A stretch of DNA of 64,000 nucleotides from Streptomyces lydicus (lineage in GTDB: Bacteria; Actinomycetota; Actinomycetes; Streptomycetales; Streptomycetaceae), in the NCBI RefSeq assembly GCF_004125265.1, contig NZ_RDTE01000003.1, positions 3,286,001 to 3,350,000 on the forward strand, written 5' to 3'. Positions 1-11,300 of the stretch are shown here, one piece after another; position 1 is the stretch's first letter; every line of letters starts with the position of its first letter. The position numbers and the translations under genes were made by a program. The notes beneath the pieces were generated by a model that saw only the letters and a program-made list of their open reading frames with translations, ran no database searches and had not been told where the DNA came from.

Positions 1-776
1 TCGCCCGGACCGCGCTCGCGGCTGTGGAAGGCTGCGAGGTCATCCCCATGGACCTGGCCGATCCTGGCAGTGTGTACGCCGCCGCCGCACGGATCAACGA
101 CTCCCTCGACCGGCTCGACCTCCTGATGGCCGTCGCGGGCGTCATGGCCACCCCGGAGCGCCGAGTCGGACCAGGCTGGGAAGGCCAGTTCGCCGCCAAC
201 CACCTCGGACACTTCATCCTGGCCTGCGAGCTCTATCCGCTCCTGGCCGCGGCGGACGGCGCGCGCGTCGTCGTCAACAGCTCCGCCGGACACGCCCTGA
301 CCGACATCCGCTGGGACGACCCGCACTTCCGCACCGGCTACGACAAGTGGCTGGCCTACGGCCAGGCCAAGACCGCCAACTCCCTGTTCGCCGTGCAGCT
401 TGACGCCCTCGGTCGCCGCGACGGGGTCCGGGCGTTCGCCCTCCACCCCGGCAAGATCATTACTGGCCTGCAGCGAGAGATGCCGCTCCGGGAGCAGATC
501 GACCGCGGATGGGTGGACGAGCAGGGCAAGGTGATCGGCGCCGACTTCAAAACGCCGTCCCAGGGCGCCGCCACCGGTCTGTGGGCAGCCACCTCACCGC
601 TCCTCGACGGCCGCGGCGGTCTCTACCTCGAAGACTGCGACATCGCGCGCGTCTCCGCCCCCGGCCGGCCGATGGACGACGGCGGCGTCCGCGCATACGC
701 CATCGACGCGGACGCCGCGGCACGACTCTGGGAGCTGTCCCTCGCAGCGACCGGCGCCACGCCCGTCCCTCGATGA
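1..776 (+). CDS. Short-chain dehydrogenase/reductase, 5' end outside window
   Basis: The frame is open from the left edge, so the true start and the N-terminal glycine-rich cofactor motif (TGxxxGxG) lie upstream. A GTG at position 24 exists but is internal to the fold. What remains is the SDR core: an acidic residue after the second strand (MDLAD), the structural VAGV motif, NHLGHF with the conserved Asn, the catalytic Ser in VVNSSAG, and the YGQAK catalytic Tyr-Lys pair, then the PG motif (HPGKI). The closest look is to retinol-dehydrogenase/WW-oxidoreductase-like SDRs, which act on small alcohols or ketones with NAD(P)H. The substrate cannot be inferred. It converges on deoA and shows no link to the secretion genes. 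Confidence 0.85.
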   Translation, partial: ARTALAAVEGCEVIPMDLADPGSVYAAAARINDSLDRLDLLMAVAGVMATPERRVGPGWEGQFAANHLGHFILACELYPLLAAADGARVVVNSSAGHALTDIRWDDPHFRTGYDKWLAYGQAKTANSLFAVQLDALGRRDGVRAFALHPGKIITGLQREMPLREQIDRGWVDEQGKVIGADFKTPSQGAATGLWAATSPLLDGRGGLYLEDCDIARVSAPGRPMDDGGVRAYAIDADAAARLWELSLAATGATPVPR

Positions 777-875
777 CCTCGTACTCGCCAACCCGTCACC
801 CGTCGTCCGTTATCCGTCGTCCCTGATCCGTCACCCGTTGTCCGTCCACGGCGCCTTGACCAAGGTGGCGGGTGA

Positions 876-910
876 CGGGACGCCCGGCCCCGCAGGACTC
901 AGGCGTCCCG
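876..910 (-). terminator. Hairpin between SDR gene and deoA
   Basis: A 9-bp perfect stem (CGGGACGCC at 876-884 paired with GGCGTCCCG at 902-910) with a 17-nt loop lies 9 bases after the deoA stop. There is no clear U-tract, which is usual in streptomycetes. It could serve both convergent genes. The rest of 777-919 holds short CGTC-rich direct repeats and no gene. Confidence 0.55.
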
Positions 911-919
911 GCCGCCGCC

Positions 920-2197
920 TCAGGCGATGCGCTCCAGCACCACAGGTGTGGCGGCGAAGGCCGCGTCCGCCGGGCCGACGAGCACGCCGCCGTCCAGGGC
1001 CTCCAGGGCGTAGGGGAGCTTCTCGGGGGTGTCGGTGTGCAGGGTCAGCAAGGGCTGGCCGGCGGTGACCGTGTCGCCCGGCTTGGCGTGCAGTTCGACG
1101 CCCGCGCCCGCCTGGACCGGGTCCTCCTTGCGGGCGCGGCCGGCGCCCAGGCGCCAGGCGGCGAGGCCGACGGCGTAGGCGTCGAGAGTGGTGAGGATGC
1201 CGGAGGAGGCGGCGGTGACGACATGCTGTTCGCGGGCCACCGGGAGGGCCGCGTCGGGGTCGCCGCCCTGGGCGCTGATCATGCGGCGCCAGTGGTCCAT
1301 GGCGGAGCCGTCGGCGAGCGCCTTGGCCGGGTCGGCGTCCTTGAGCCCGGCCGCATCGAGCATTTCGCGGGCGAGGGCGAGGGTCAGCTCGACGACGTCC
1401 CGGGGGCCGCCGCCGGCCAGTACCTCGACGGACTCCCGGACTTCGAGGGCGTTGCCGGCGGTCAGGCCGAGCGGGGTGGCCATGTCGGTCAGCAGCGCGA
1501 CCGTCTTCACGCCGTGGTCATTACCCAACTCGACCATCGTGGAGGCCAGTTCGCGGGCGTTGTCGAGGTCCTTCATGAAAGCGCCGGAGCCGACCTTCAC
1601 GTCCAGGACGAGGGAGCCGGTGCCCTCGGCGATCTTCTTGGACATGATGGAGGAGGCGATCAGGGGGATGGACTCGACGGTGCCGGTGACATCGCGGAGC
1701 GCGTAGAGCTTCTTGTCGGCGGGGGCCAGGCCGTCGCCGGCGGCGCAGATGACGGAGCCGACGTCACGCAGGACGTCCAGCATCTCCGCGTTGGAGAGCG
1801 TCGCGCGCCAGCCGGGGATGGCTTCGAGCTTGTCGAGCGTGCCGCCGGTGTGGCCGAGGCCCCGGCCGGAGAGCTGCGGGACGGCCGCACCACAGGCGGC
1901 GACGAGCGGGGCGAGCGGAAGGGTGATCTTGTCGCCGACGCCGCCGGTGGAGTGCTTGTCGGCGGTGGGGCGGGGCAGCGAGGAGAAGTCCATGCGCTCA
2001 CCGGAGGCGATCATCGCGGCGGTCCAGCGGGCGATCTCCGTGCGGTTCATGCCGTTGAGGAAGATGGCCATCGCCAGGGACGACATCTGCTCGTGGGCGA
2101 CCTCGCCGCGGGTGTAGGCGTCGATGACCCAGTTGATCTGATCGGGGGTCAGCTCGCCGCGGTCGCGCTTGGTGCGGATGACGGAGATAGCGTCCAT
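920..2197 (-). CDS. deoA: Thymidine phosphorylase DeoA
   Basis: A 425-residue protein of normal family length. It cleaves thymidine and deoxyuridine with phosphate to base plus deoxyribose-1-phosphate in the cytosolic pyrimidine salvage pathway. Seen in the sequence: the phosphate-binding KHSTGGVGDK segment near residue 80, the family signature GRGLGHTGGTLDKLEA near 115, and SSIMSKKIAEG near 185. The ATG at 2197 is chosen because AAAGGA lies just upstream and the product starts MDAISVIRTKRDRG as in homologues; longer in-frame extensions have no such support. In streptomycetes deoA commonly sits near cdd and a nucleoside ABC transporter. Here those genes are 58 kb away at the other end of the window in the same orientation. 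Confidence 0.95.
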   Translation of the reverse strand: MDAISVIRTKRDRGELTPDQINWVIDAYTRGEVAHEQMSSLAMAIFLNGMNRTEIARWTAAMIASGERMDFSSLPRPTADKHSTGGVGDKITLPLAPLVAACGAAVPQLSGRGLGHTGGTLDKLEAIPGWRATLSNAEMLDVLRDVGSVICAAGDGLAPADKKLYALRDVTGTVESIPLIASSIMSKKIAEGTGSLVLDVKVGSGAFMKDLDNARELASTMVELGNDHGVKTVALLTDMATPLGLTAGNALEVRESVEVLAGGGPRDVVELTLALAREMLDAAGLKDADPAKALADGSAMDHWRRMISAQGGDPDAALPVAREQHVVTAASSGILTTLDAYAVGLAAWRLGAGRARKEDPVQAGAGVELHAKPGDTVTAGQPLLTLHTDTPEKLPYALEALDGGVLVGPADAAFAATPVVLERIA

Positions 2198-2268
2198 GGA
2201 GGGTTCCTTTCCAACGGGTAGGTCCGTTCTACACGCATAGATGTCGGGGTGGCCAGGGAGGGGGGCGC

Positions 2269-2317
2269 CGGCCCCTGGAGGCGGCCCCTGGAGGCGGCCC
2301 CAGGAGGCGGCCCCAGG
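2269..2317. repeat. 13-bp tandem repeat upstream of deoA
   Basis: Nearly four copies of a 13-bp unit (GCGGCCCCTGGAG, later copies GCGGCCCCAGGAG) lie between deoA and the giant gene. CCTGG and CCAGG versions are complementary, so early and late copies can pair. I see no convincing -35/-10 pair for deoA in 2198-2370. Confidence 0.7.
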
Positions 2318-2320
2318 TAC

Positions 2321-2354
2321 GGTCCGGCCGCGGGTCTCATTCCGCGGCCGGACC
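2321..2354 (-). terminator. Terminator of the giant gene
   Basis: A perfect 13-bp stem (GGTCCGGCCGCGG at 2321-2333 with its complement at 2342-2354) and an 8-nt loop. It begins 17 bases past the stop codon of the giant gene on the minus strand. No U-tract follows; strong GC hairpins of this kind are the usual streptomycete terminators. Confidence 0.75.
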
Positions 2355-2370
2355 GTGGCTGCGCTGCTGC

Positions 2371-5300
2371 TCAGAGGGCCTCGGAGGCCGCCGCGTCCGC
2401 CTCTTCGACCGTGCTCTTCGGGCTCGCCTTCGTCGTCTTGCGGGCGGCCCGCTTCTTCGCGGGCTGCTCCGCCGGGGCGCCGACCGGCCCGGCCGGGCTG
2501 AGGCTGCCGAACACCACCCCGGGGGAGCCGTGTCCGCGGGAGGTGGCCGGGACGGGCGGCATCTCCGCATGCGGCTGAGGGCGCAGCACGCCCTCGGCCT
2601 GGTCCCAGAAGGCACGGAAGCCCGCCCAGACCTCGTTCTCGGCCTGAGTCGTGGTGAACGGGTTGGCCCGCCCGCTCTCGCCACGCTGGGGCGGCTCGGC
2701 ACCCGGACCATACAGCCGCTCCAGCAGCGGCAGCAGCTGCGGGAAGTTCTCCCGCACCCACGCCGCGCCGTTGTTACGGGGCGCCTCCGTGTACGGATCG
2801 ATGCCCCCGTTCGTCCCCAGATAGGCGTTGGAGAGCTGAGCGAAGAACTCGTACTGGTTGTGAGACGAGTAGTTGGGGTCCGGGTTGACGCCGACAGGGT
2901 CATACCAGTAGCCGTCAGGCCACTTCCCCGCCCAGCCCAGCGCCAGATTGGCGTCGAAGACCTCCTTGATGAACCTCCGGTCGTCGGCGCTCAGCCCCCG
3001 CGTGTGGATGGCGTGCGCCAACTCATGCGTGACGCTGGAGTAACCGTCATCGTAAGTACCGGCGCCGGGCACACTCGTGGTCTCGCCCAGCAGGTTCTCC
3101 TCAGCGGCCCCGACCTGACCACGCCTGAGGTAGCCGCGTAGCGAATCGACGGCACGGCTGTCCACAGTCAGGGTGCCGCGCAAGCCGAGGAACGGACCGA
3201 CCGACGTCAACTCCGCATCCCGGGGCACCACGAAAATCCGGCTCCCCCGGCTCAGCAACCGCCCCGCCACCTCCGGGTCACCCAGCATCGGCGCTATCCG
3301 GTTCACGGCCTCACGCCGCACCGAGAACGGCTGCCGCACCCCCTCAGGGATCCGCACCATCAACCGGGCAACAGTGGCAGCGAAGTCCTCGGCGGACAGG
3401 CTCTCGCACAGATCCCGCACCAGCGCCGGATCGGAGGCCAGCGCCTCCACATCGGCGGCAGGCAGCAGAGCCAGCTCCTCCGCACGCTCGTCCTGCGGCA
3501 TGCCAGGCAGCCGGCCGGCCAAGTCAGCGAGCACAGGCGAAAGCGCGGCCGGCGCGGCGACCGGCGACTCAGCCGACTGCCCGTCGACGCCCTGCGCCAC
3601 GCCCGACGCCGCCGCGCCGGTACCACCGATCACCTGCTCCCTGGTCGGCGGCGCATACCCGGACTGCCCTTGAGACTCGGGCTCCAGGGGAAGGCCCACC
3701 GGCGACAGCCCGCGCATGCGTCGACTCTCGTTGTAAAGGTCGACGGACAGGTGCGCGACCGTGTCGTGGGTGCGCAGGACGTCCTGCGGGGTGGAGTGGA
3801 TGGACTCAAGGGCGCGGGCCTCCAGCCGGACCACCCGCGGTTCGAGGTGCGGCACACCGCCAACGGGGTTGCCATCGAGCGTGTTGTAGCAGGTGCGGAC
3901 CCCCAGCGCCTCGTACTGGTCGATGACCCGCGACGGGTTCTCCAGCAGCAGGTTTTCCCAGTACTGGCCGGCCGTCGCCTGGGGCCGGGTGTCATCCATG
4001 ATCTTCGGCAGAGGCCGCTGCAGCGCTGTTCGCGACTTCTGGAGACTGCGCAGGAAGCCGTCGGTCAGCCAGTCCTTCTCATCCTCCAGGAAGGCGCGGG
4101 GCACCTCCCCCAGCTCGCTCCGGATGGCGCCGAGGGACTCACGGGAGATAACAGCCGTATGATCCTTCGCCAGTACCCGGCCCACCCCGCCGATCCGGCG
4201 CACCGTGGCGGCGACCTGGGTGTAGCCGAGGGCGAGGGCGCCGGTCAACTCGTCCGCGTCCCACGCCCGCACCTGGCCGGCGATGCGCGGAGGCATCGTC
4301 AGCCACCGCTCGAAGCCGGCCCGCGCCCAGAGGGCATACTGCTCCGCTGCTTTCGCGTCCTGGTACGCGATCTGTACCGGCTCCGACTCCTGGCGCATGT
4401 TGGCGGTGACGTGATCCAGGAACTTGAGCACACCGGTGAGTGGGCTGGTCGACGTGTGGTGCACAACCATCGAGCCGTGCAGGTTGCGCCTCACCGGAAA
4501 GTCCGCCGCGACCGGGTCGACCTGGTATCCGACCGACGTGGGGAAGACGCGCGACAGACTGTCTCCCGACCTGGCGTTCTCCAGCCGCTGCATCACGTCG
4601 TACCAGGCGGTCACCACATCGGACCTCTCGGCCCGCCCGTCGTCCTGTCCCCACGTCAGGCCGCGGGCCGGGCTGGTGACGACCTCCGCGACGACCGTGC
4701 CGTTTTGTCCACTGTCCAGGGTGATGTGCAAGAGACCGGGCAGCCTCACGATGGCGCCCTCGACATCGCCGAACGTCTTGAAGTGCTCCCCAGGCGGCAA
4801 CACCACCTGGAACTTGTGCAGTTCGGTCTCGAAACCGCTGGCCGGGGCGTAGCCCGCGACCTTGGGCGGGCGCGGGCCGGCCGGAATGAGCGACATGGCC
4901 GCGCCGCGCGTGGCGGAAGCCGTCGGCTGCACGCCGGACTGCCTCTGGTGCCCGTGGCCGGAGGAAGCGTGCCGGCTGGACCGGGAGTGGGATGACAACT
5001 GCCGTATCCGGTCGCGTACCGCGTTCTCCAACTGCGTCACCGCGTCCCAGCGGCTGCTCGTCCTGTCCGCAGTCTGCTGCCAGCCCCGCACCGCGAAGAG
5101 CACGCCCGCCAGGTCCTGGGCGTCCGGGTGGCGGGGCAGGCCGGCCACGGCGTTGTCGATCGCGCGCAGCGCACCGGAGCGCCTGCGACCCGATACCGAC
5201 GAGAACTCCATCCAGTCGCTGAGGGGGTCGAGGCCCCCGCGCCGCGACGCCGGCGGAGCCGGCAGGGAGTCCGGAACCTGCTCGGTGACGCTTTGCCCCG

Positions 5301-8300
5301 ACTGGGCACCCGTGTAGGCCACGTATCCGGTCCCGGCCGGCCAGGTGTCGTCCTGGGCCGAACCGTCGGCTGCCGCCTCCGGCGACAGCCGGAACCACGC
5401 GTTGCCGGGAATGACGGTGGTGTCGCCGTCGTCGAACACGGAACCACCGGGCGGGCCGAAGATCCCGAGACCGGAGATGCCTTCCAGGCGCTCCGACGGT
5501 ACCTCGATCTCCTCGGCGTACTCACTGGCGCTGGCCGGGACGAGGACCGGAGCTTCGATTTCGGCGGCCATCTCCGAAGCCCACTTGACCAGCCCCCCAG
5601 GGGTGTCCTCGACCGGATGCGCGATCACCAGCCGCTGCCCCGGCGACCAGCCCAGATGAGGCAGGAGCGCCTTGAACTCGGCTGCACTGAGCCGCTTGTT
5701 CCCGCCGAAGCCGAAGGCGTTCGGCACATAGGGGCGGCGCTTGAACGCGACCATCGTGACGAAGGCATCATCGCCGGGGATCATGCTGTGCAACCGGGCG
5801 GCCGTCGCTTCCTCCCCGTGGTCGGCCGCGTCGTCGGTGGAGCGGAACACCGCGCCACCGGGCATCTTCTTCAGGAAGACGCTGCCCAGCGATTCCAGGT
5901 CTTCCAGACCCGGAATCCCGGCCGTCTGCAGCAGACCGGAGGAAGCGTCGTCGGCCTGCCGGGCCCCGAGACCGCCGTACCACGGTGTCACCGCGAACCG
6001 GGCCATGACCTGTTCGCGGTCCTCGGCCCGCCAGAAGATCGTGTCCAGCATGGTGCGCATGCGGGCGGTCTGTTCGGGCGCGTCCGGCTCGAAGACCGTG
6101 ACCGCCGGCCCACTGCCGGCATGACGCACGCCCTGCACCACGACGGCGTGCGCGCCCACCTCCTCGTGGCCGGGGGGCTGCCAGTCCGGGACGTGCGACA
6201 TCCGCAGAGCCGCGTGCACCAGACCCAGCGCGATCTTCACATTGGTCTGGATCTCGGCCTCGTCCAGGCTGCCGTCCGGCTGCCGGAACTCCACGTGGTC
6301 GGAGCCGTTGCCCTGGACGCACTTGAAGCTGAGCGCGTCCTCGTTTCTGCCGCTCGGCGTGTCCCAGACGCCGTGGTATCCGTCGTGCCGCTCAGGCAGC
6401 GGCCGGGCGTACTTCAGGCCCCGGTGGCCGTCGGCACGCGGGTTGGTCCCCAGCCGCACCAGCTCGTCGTGATGGCCGGTGAACAGCCCCCGCAGCCCCT
6501 CGTACGGCCGGACGTCCGTGCCGTACTGACGGGTGCTCACGTGGACATGCGAGCTCGTCCGCTTCGTGATGCGTCCGCCGTGCTCGCTGATGACGCCCAC
6601 CGCGGTCCGCAGGTCCTGCCACGTCTGCCCGGTGTCGCGCAAGATAGGAGAAATCAGCTCGCCGTCCACCGTGGGGTCGGTCTCCAGGCGCCACCCGTCC
6701 CTCGCATCCGTATACCCCTCGTCCACCGCCCGGTGGTACCCGTGAACATCGGTCTGGCTGGTCAGCCCGGCCTCTCCCAGACCGGCGATGATCGCCGCAC
6801 GGGCATCCGCCTTCTGCGCATCAGTGAAGTGCTCAGGCAGATCGAATTCGATCTCGATACCGAACTCCAGACCACCCCGGTCCGGGTCGGCCAGGCCGCC
6901 GGTCGCGTCCTCGAGCATGTACGGGATGTGCGGACCGCCCTTCGCCACCCGGCCGGCGACCTGCCCGACCACCCGCTCAAGCACCTCAGGCGTCGTCTCC
7001 GTCGCACCGCCCATCGCCGCCCACCAGGCCCGCGCGTACTCCCGCACCACCGAGGCCGGGACCTGCGCGGAGTCACCGCCGGGAACCAGCCCCTCGGTTC
7101 CCTGCGGCAGCCGGGATCGCAGAGCCCGCAACAGCACCTCGTCGGCCTCCACCATGGCCGACTCCCCGGCCGACTCCCCGGCCGACTGCCGGCCGGCGGT
7201 GTCGTCGGGCGCACCCCCACGACCGCGGGGAGGCAGACCGAGTTCATGGCGGTGGCGGTCGGCAAGGGCGCCGGCCTCGGCGCGGCCGCCGCCCTGCACC
7301 AGGAGTCCGGCGACCTCCCTCACAACGGCCCGATACGGGTCGCCGACGTGCCGGGAGTCGGCGCGTACCGGGTGCAGCTCCAACGGCAGGACCAGGGCCA
7401 TGGCAGTGCCCCAGGCCTGGGAGGCGGCTTCCTCGCCTTCCCCGGCAGCATCCGGTGCCGCGTTCGCGAAGTCCGCGTACGCCTCCTGCCACATCCTCCG
7501 CGACGCCTTCGCCGCCACGGCGTCGAGCACCTCCGGCCACGGACCGGGGCGCACCATGAGCACCCGCACCTGGTTCACCGGCTCCAACGACCCCAGCGGG
7601 AGCCCGCCCTCGCTCTGCGCCTCCCCGGCCCGCCCCGGGGGCGGCGAGACGTCCGCCGCCCGCAGTCCATCCGCCGTGACGAGGCCGTACGGATCGACGT
7701 CCGCGTCCGACAGGTCCTCCGCCAGACTTTCCGGCAGGTCTTGCGCCGTCACCTGCGAGGCGATCCACCGCCGCTGGGCGTCGTCGCGGCGGATCCGGGG
7801 GACCATCGATTCGGCGTAGCTGCTCAGCGGGTGCTCGGGCGAGGCCTCCGCGGCCACCTCCCCGTCGGAGCTCGGGAGGCTGCCCAGAACCGCCCTCTTA
7901 CCCTTGTCGACGGCCGGAGGCCGCGGCCCCTCGTGCAACGGAGCCTCGGACGCAGGCGCGCTCTCATCGTCCGACATGGCCTTGGCCGCAGGCGCGTTCT
8001 CGTCAGAGAACGCTGCGTTGATCACGTCCTCGGGCGGCGATGCCTGCTGATCCCGACCGCCCGTCTCGTCCGAAGGAGCCTCGGTCACGTGCGCGGTGGT
8101 GTCCTCCGCACCCTGGTCTTCCCCGGACCCGACCCAGGTGCCGTGCGGCGTCGACAGCTCTTGCCGGAGCGGCAGAGGTGCACGTCCCGGCGGTATCTCC
8201 CCCACCGGACCGGACGACACCGCCCCCACACCCGAAGACAGCTCGTCGAAGACATCGTCGATGGCGTCCTCGATGGAGCCCGAGGGCTGCTGCTCGGCAG

Positions 8301-11300
8301 GGATCTCGACGCCGGCCTGGTCCTGGTCGTGGTTTTGGCCTTCGGCCCGCGCGGCGGTCCGCCCCGCTGCCAGGGCACGATCGCCCTGCAGCGTCGTGAA
8401 CGCCTTGCCGCCCTCGCGCAGGGCGGCGCCCTCCTCCGCCTCGAAGGTGAGGTGCTCGGACAGTATGGAGGCCGTGTCGTGCGTTTCGGCGCTCCACGGC
8501 CCGGTCTTGGCCGACTGTTCCTCCCGCTGCTGCTCACCGCCGCTACGGACCATCGACGGGGTGAAGGGCAGGTGGACCGGGCCGTCGGGGGTGCGCAGGA
8601 CCAGGGTGACGGGGCGGTGGGCGAGGCCGGTGGCGTGGGCCGCGGCGCCCATGAGAGCCGAGAGGGCTTCGGGGAGTCCGGTGCCCGCGGCCTCTCGCGC
8701 GTCGGCGAGCGTGCCGGCGGCCAGCAGGGCGGTACGCGCGCCGAGCAGCGCCCGCCGGGCCGCCGCCGGGACGTCGCCGGGGTCGAACCAGACCTGCGGG
8801 GCGGTGTCCTCGTCGGTGAACGCGGCGGCGAGCTGTTCCCCGAAGGTCTCGGGGTCCCGCACCCGGTCGGAGGCCTCGTGCGCGGCGAGGACGGCCGGGG
8901 CGTCGTAGACGTTGGGGGACGGCCGGGGCGGCATGGCGGCGAGGCCGAGGCCGAGGGCGTCCTCCAAGGTGGCCCGCGCCACGACGTTGCCGGTCACCCA
9001 CCGGGTGCCCTCGGGGCCGCTGACCTCCAAGAGCACGTGCGCGGTCACCGTGAATCCGAGCACGCCGCTCTCGTCCTGTTCCTCGTCCGCGTTCTGCGAC
9101 AGGCCCGTGCCGTACTTGATGATCTCGCGGCGGAAGCTGGTGACGCCGGTGGACTGGCCCGTCGTGATGTTCTCGCCCGCGACCGGGACCGAGCCGCTGA
9201 AGGTGTCCGTGTTCTCCGTCGTCAGCCCGCCGCTCAGCGGCACGTTCACGCCCGGTGAGTACGTCTGGCTGCCGGTGGACGAGGCGCTGCGGATGGTGGT
9301 GCGCAGCCCCATCAGGGTGATCGAGCGGCTGGCGGACTCGGTCTGCGGCCGGTAGAGGGTCAGCTGGATCGACGCGGAGCCGCCGGACGGCAGCTTGCCG
9401 GTGAAGCGGGAAGCCTGCGCCGGGGTCAGCGTGACCTTGCCGGAGCCGACGAGGTTGCCGATGCGGAGCATGGTGGCCTCGTGGGACTCCGAGGAGTCCG
9501 GCAGGCCCGCGCCGCGCAGGGCGGGGTCGACGGTGCGCAGCGCGTCGGCGAGTTGGCCCACCGCGTCGAAGTCGCCCACGATCAGCGTCTGTTCGGGCGT
9601 CCAGCGGGCGGTGTCTGCCAGCGGATCCGGAGCCGGAGCCGGAGCCGGGGCTGGAGCTGGAGCTGATGTCGGGTCCGTCGTCGGGTCCGCGGCCGGCTCC
9701 GGGCGCGGGAGGGGCCGGATCTCGCGTGGGTCGCTCTCGTGGATCTGCGGGGTCAGCAGCTCGGGCGCGGCGGACCACTCCACGGTGCCGTCCTCGCGCT
9801 CGTACGGCGTCTCGCTCGCGGGGAAGCGCAGCTTGACGGTGACGGGCGTGCTGGAGACGGGGGTGCCGGACGGGGGCTCCCAGTCCCGCACGGCGGTCTC
9901 GGCGGTCGTGGCCGGCTCGGCGGTCTCGCGCTCCGTGTCGGCGGTCGTGGCCGGCTCGGCGGTCTCGCGCTCCGTGTCGGCGGCGGACTCGCCTTCCGCG
10001 GCGACGACCGGCCGCTCGCCTGAGGCGGTCAGCGGGCCGAGGGGAATCCCGTCGCCGGAGGCGGTGGCCGGCATGGGCAGTGTCTCCTCCTCCGCCGGGG
10101 TGCCCGGCGCCCGGCCCAGGGCCCGTCCCAGCCGGCGCGGCACGCTCGTGATGCCGTCGGCCAGGGCGCTGATCAGCCCCCGCAGCCCGGTGGTCTCACT
10201 CGCCGACAGCGCGCCCGCGGCCAGCAGCTCGGTCAACTGCCCGAGCGAGACGACCTGATTGACCAGGAAGCCCGGCACCGTGTCGGGCAGCCGCTGCGAG
10301 GAGGCGGCCACCCGGTACTCGTACTCCACCCCGAACTGCGCCGACGGCGCATAGGTGCGCAGCCACTGCTGGCGGTTGCGGGAAAGGGTGAGGGAGGTGG
10401 AGCGGGAGCTGTTCGAGGAGAAAGACGCCGAGACCCCCGCACTGCCCGTATTGCCCGTCCCCGTCGCGACCGTGTAGCCGGCCGACGGGCTGAGGCCGAG
10501 GGTGAAGGTGCCCGACCGGGAGGCCGTGCGCGTCACCGAGCTGGGTGCCGAGGAGTAGATGACCTCCACACCCGACTTCGGGCGCAGCGCGCCGCGCACG
10601 TCAGCCAGTTCGCGGTGCGGGGCCGGGCGGGCGTTGACCGCCAGCGTCACCAGGTACAGGCCTCCCCAGCCCCTGTAAACGAAGGTGATCGGCCGCTGCC
10701 ACTTCTCGGTACCGGTGCCGGCCAGCGCCCGCATGCCGATGACCGAACCGACCTCCGCGATACGGGAGTGAAGGCCGTGAACCTGGCTGCCGCTGCCCGG
10801 GGTGAGCGAACCGGGGGCCTCCCGCGTCGCCTCGGCACCAAGCGCCTCGACGAACGCGTCCAGCGCACCGGCCGGGACGGCTTCCGGCACGGTGGCGGGG
10901 CCCAGGGCCCGCCCCTTCGAACGGACGAAGTACGGCGGCAGGAGCCGGTCCAGCTCCGGCACCACGTAGGGCAGTCCAGCCAGCGCCGCCAGCCGCGGAT
11001 CCTCCCGTACGTCGGTCTCGGACACCCAGAAGACCACGCCGCCCGGCACCCGCTCCGCGCTGGCCCGGGCACCGCGCGGACCGAGCCCGACGGCGTTGGC
11101 CGGAGCGTTGCGGTAGCCCTGGGCCAGCGCGAAGAGATAGGTGATATCGGCGCGGAAAGCGTGCAGCGGTTCCCTGGCATCGGCGTTCATCCGGTCGGTG
11201 AACACACCATCGGTGTCCGTCTCACTCCACGACACCGAGAAACTCTGGCCCCCGCTGCCCGCGACCGTGCCCGAGGCATCCCCGGCAGTACGGGTGCCCG

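Noticed and set aside
5128..9258. Plus-strand open frame of 1376 codons opposite the amidoligase region
   Set aside because: Gly/Arg/Ala-rich with no motif; the minus strand encodes clear domains here.
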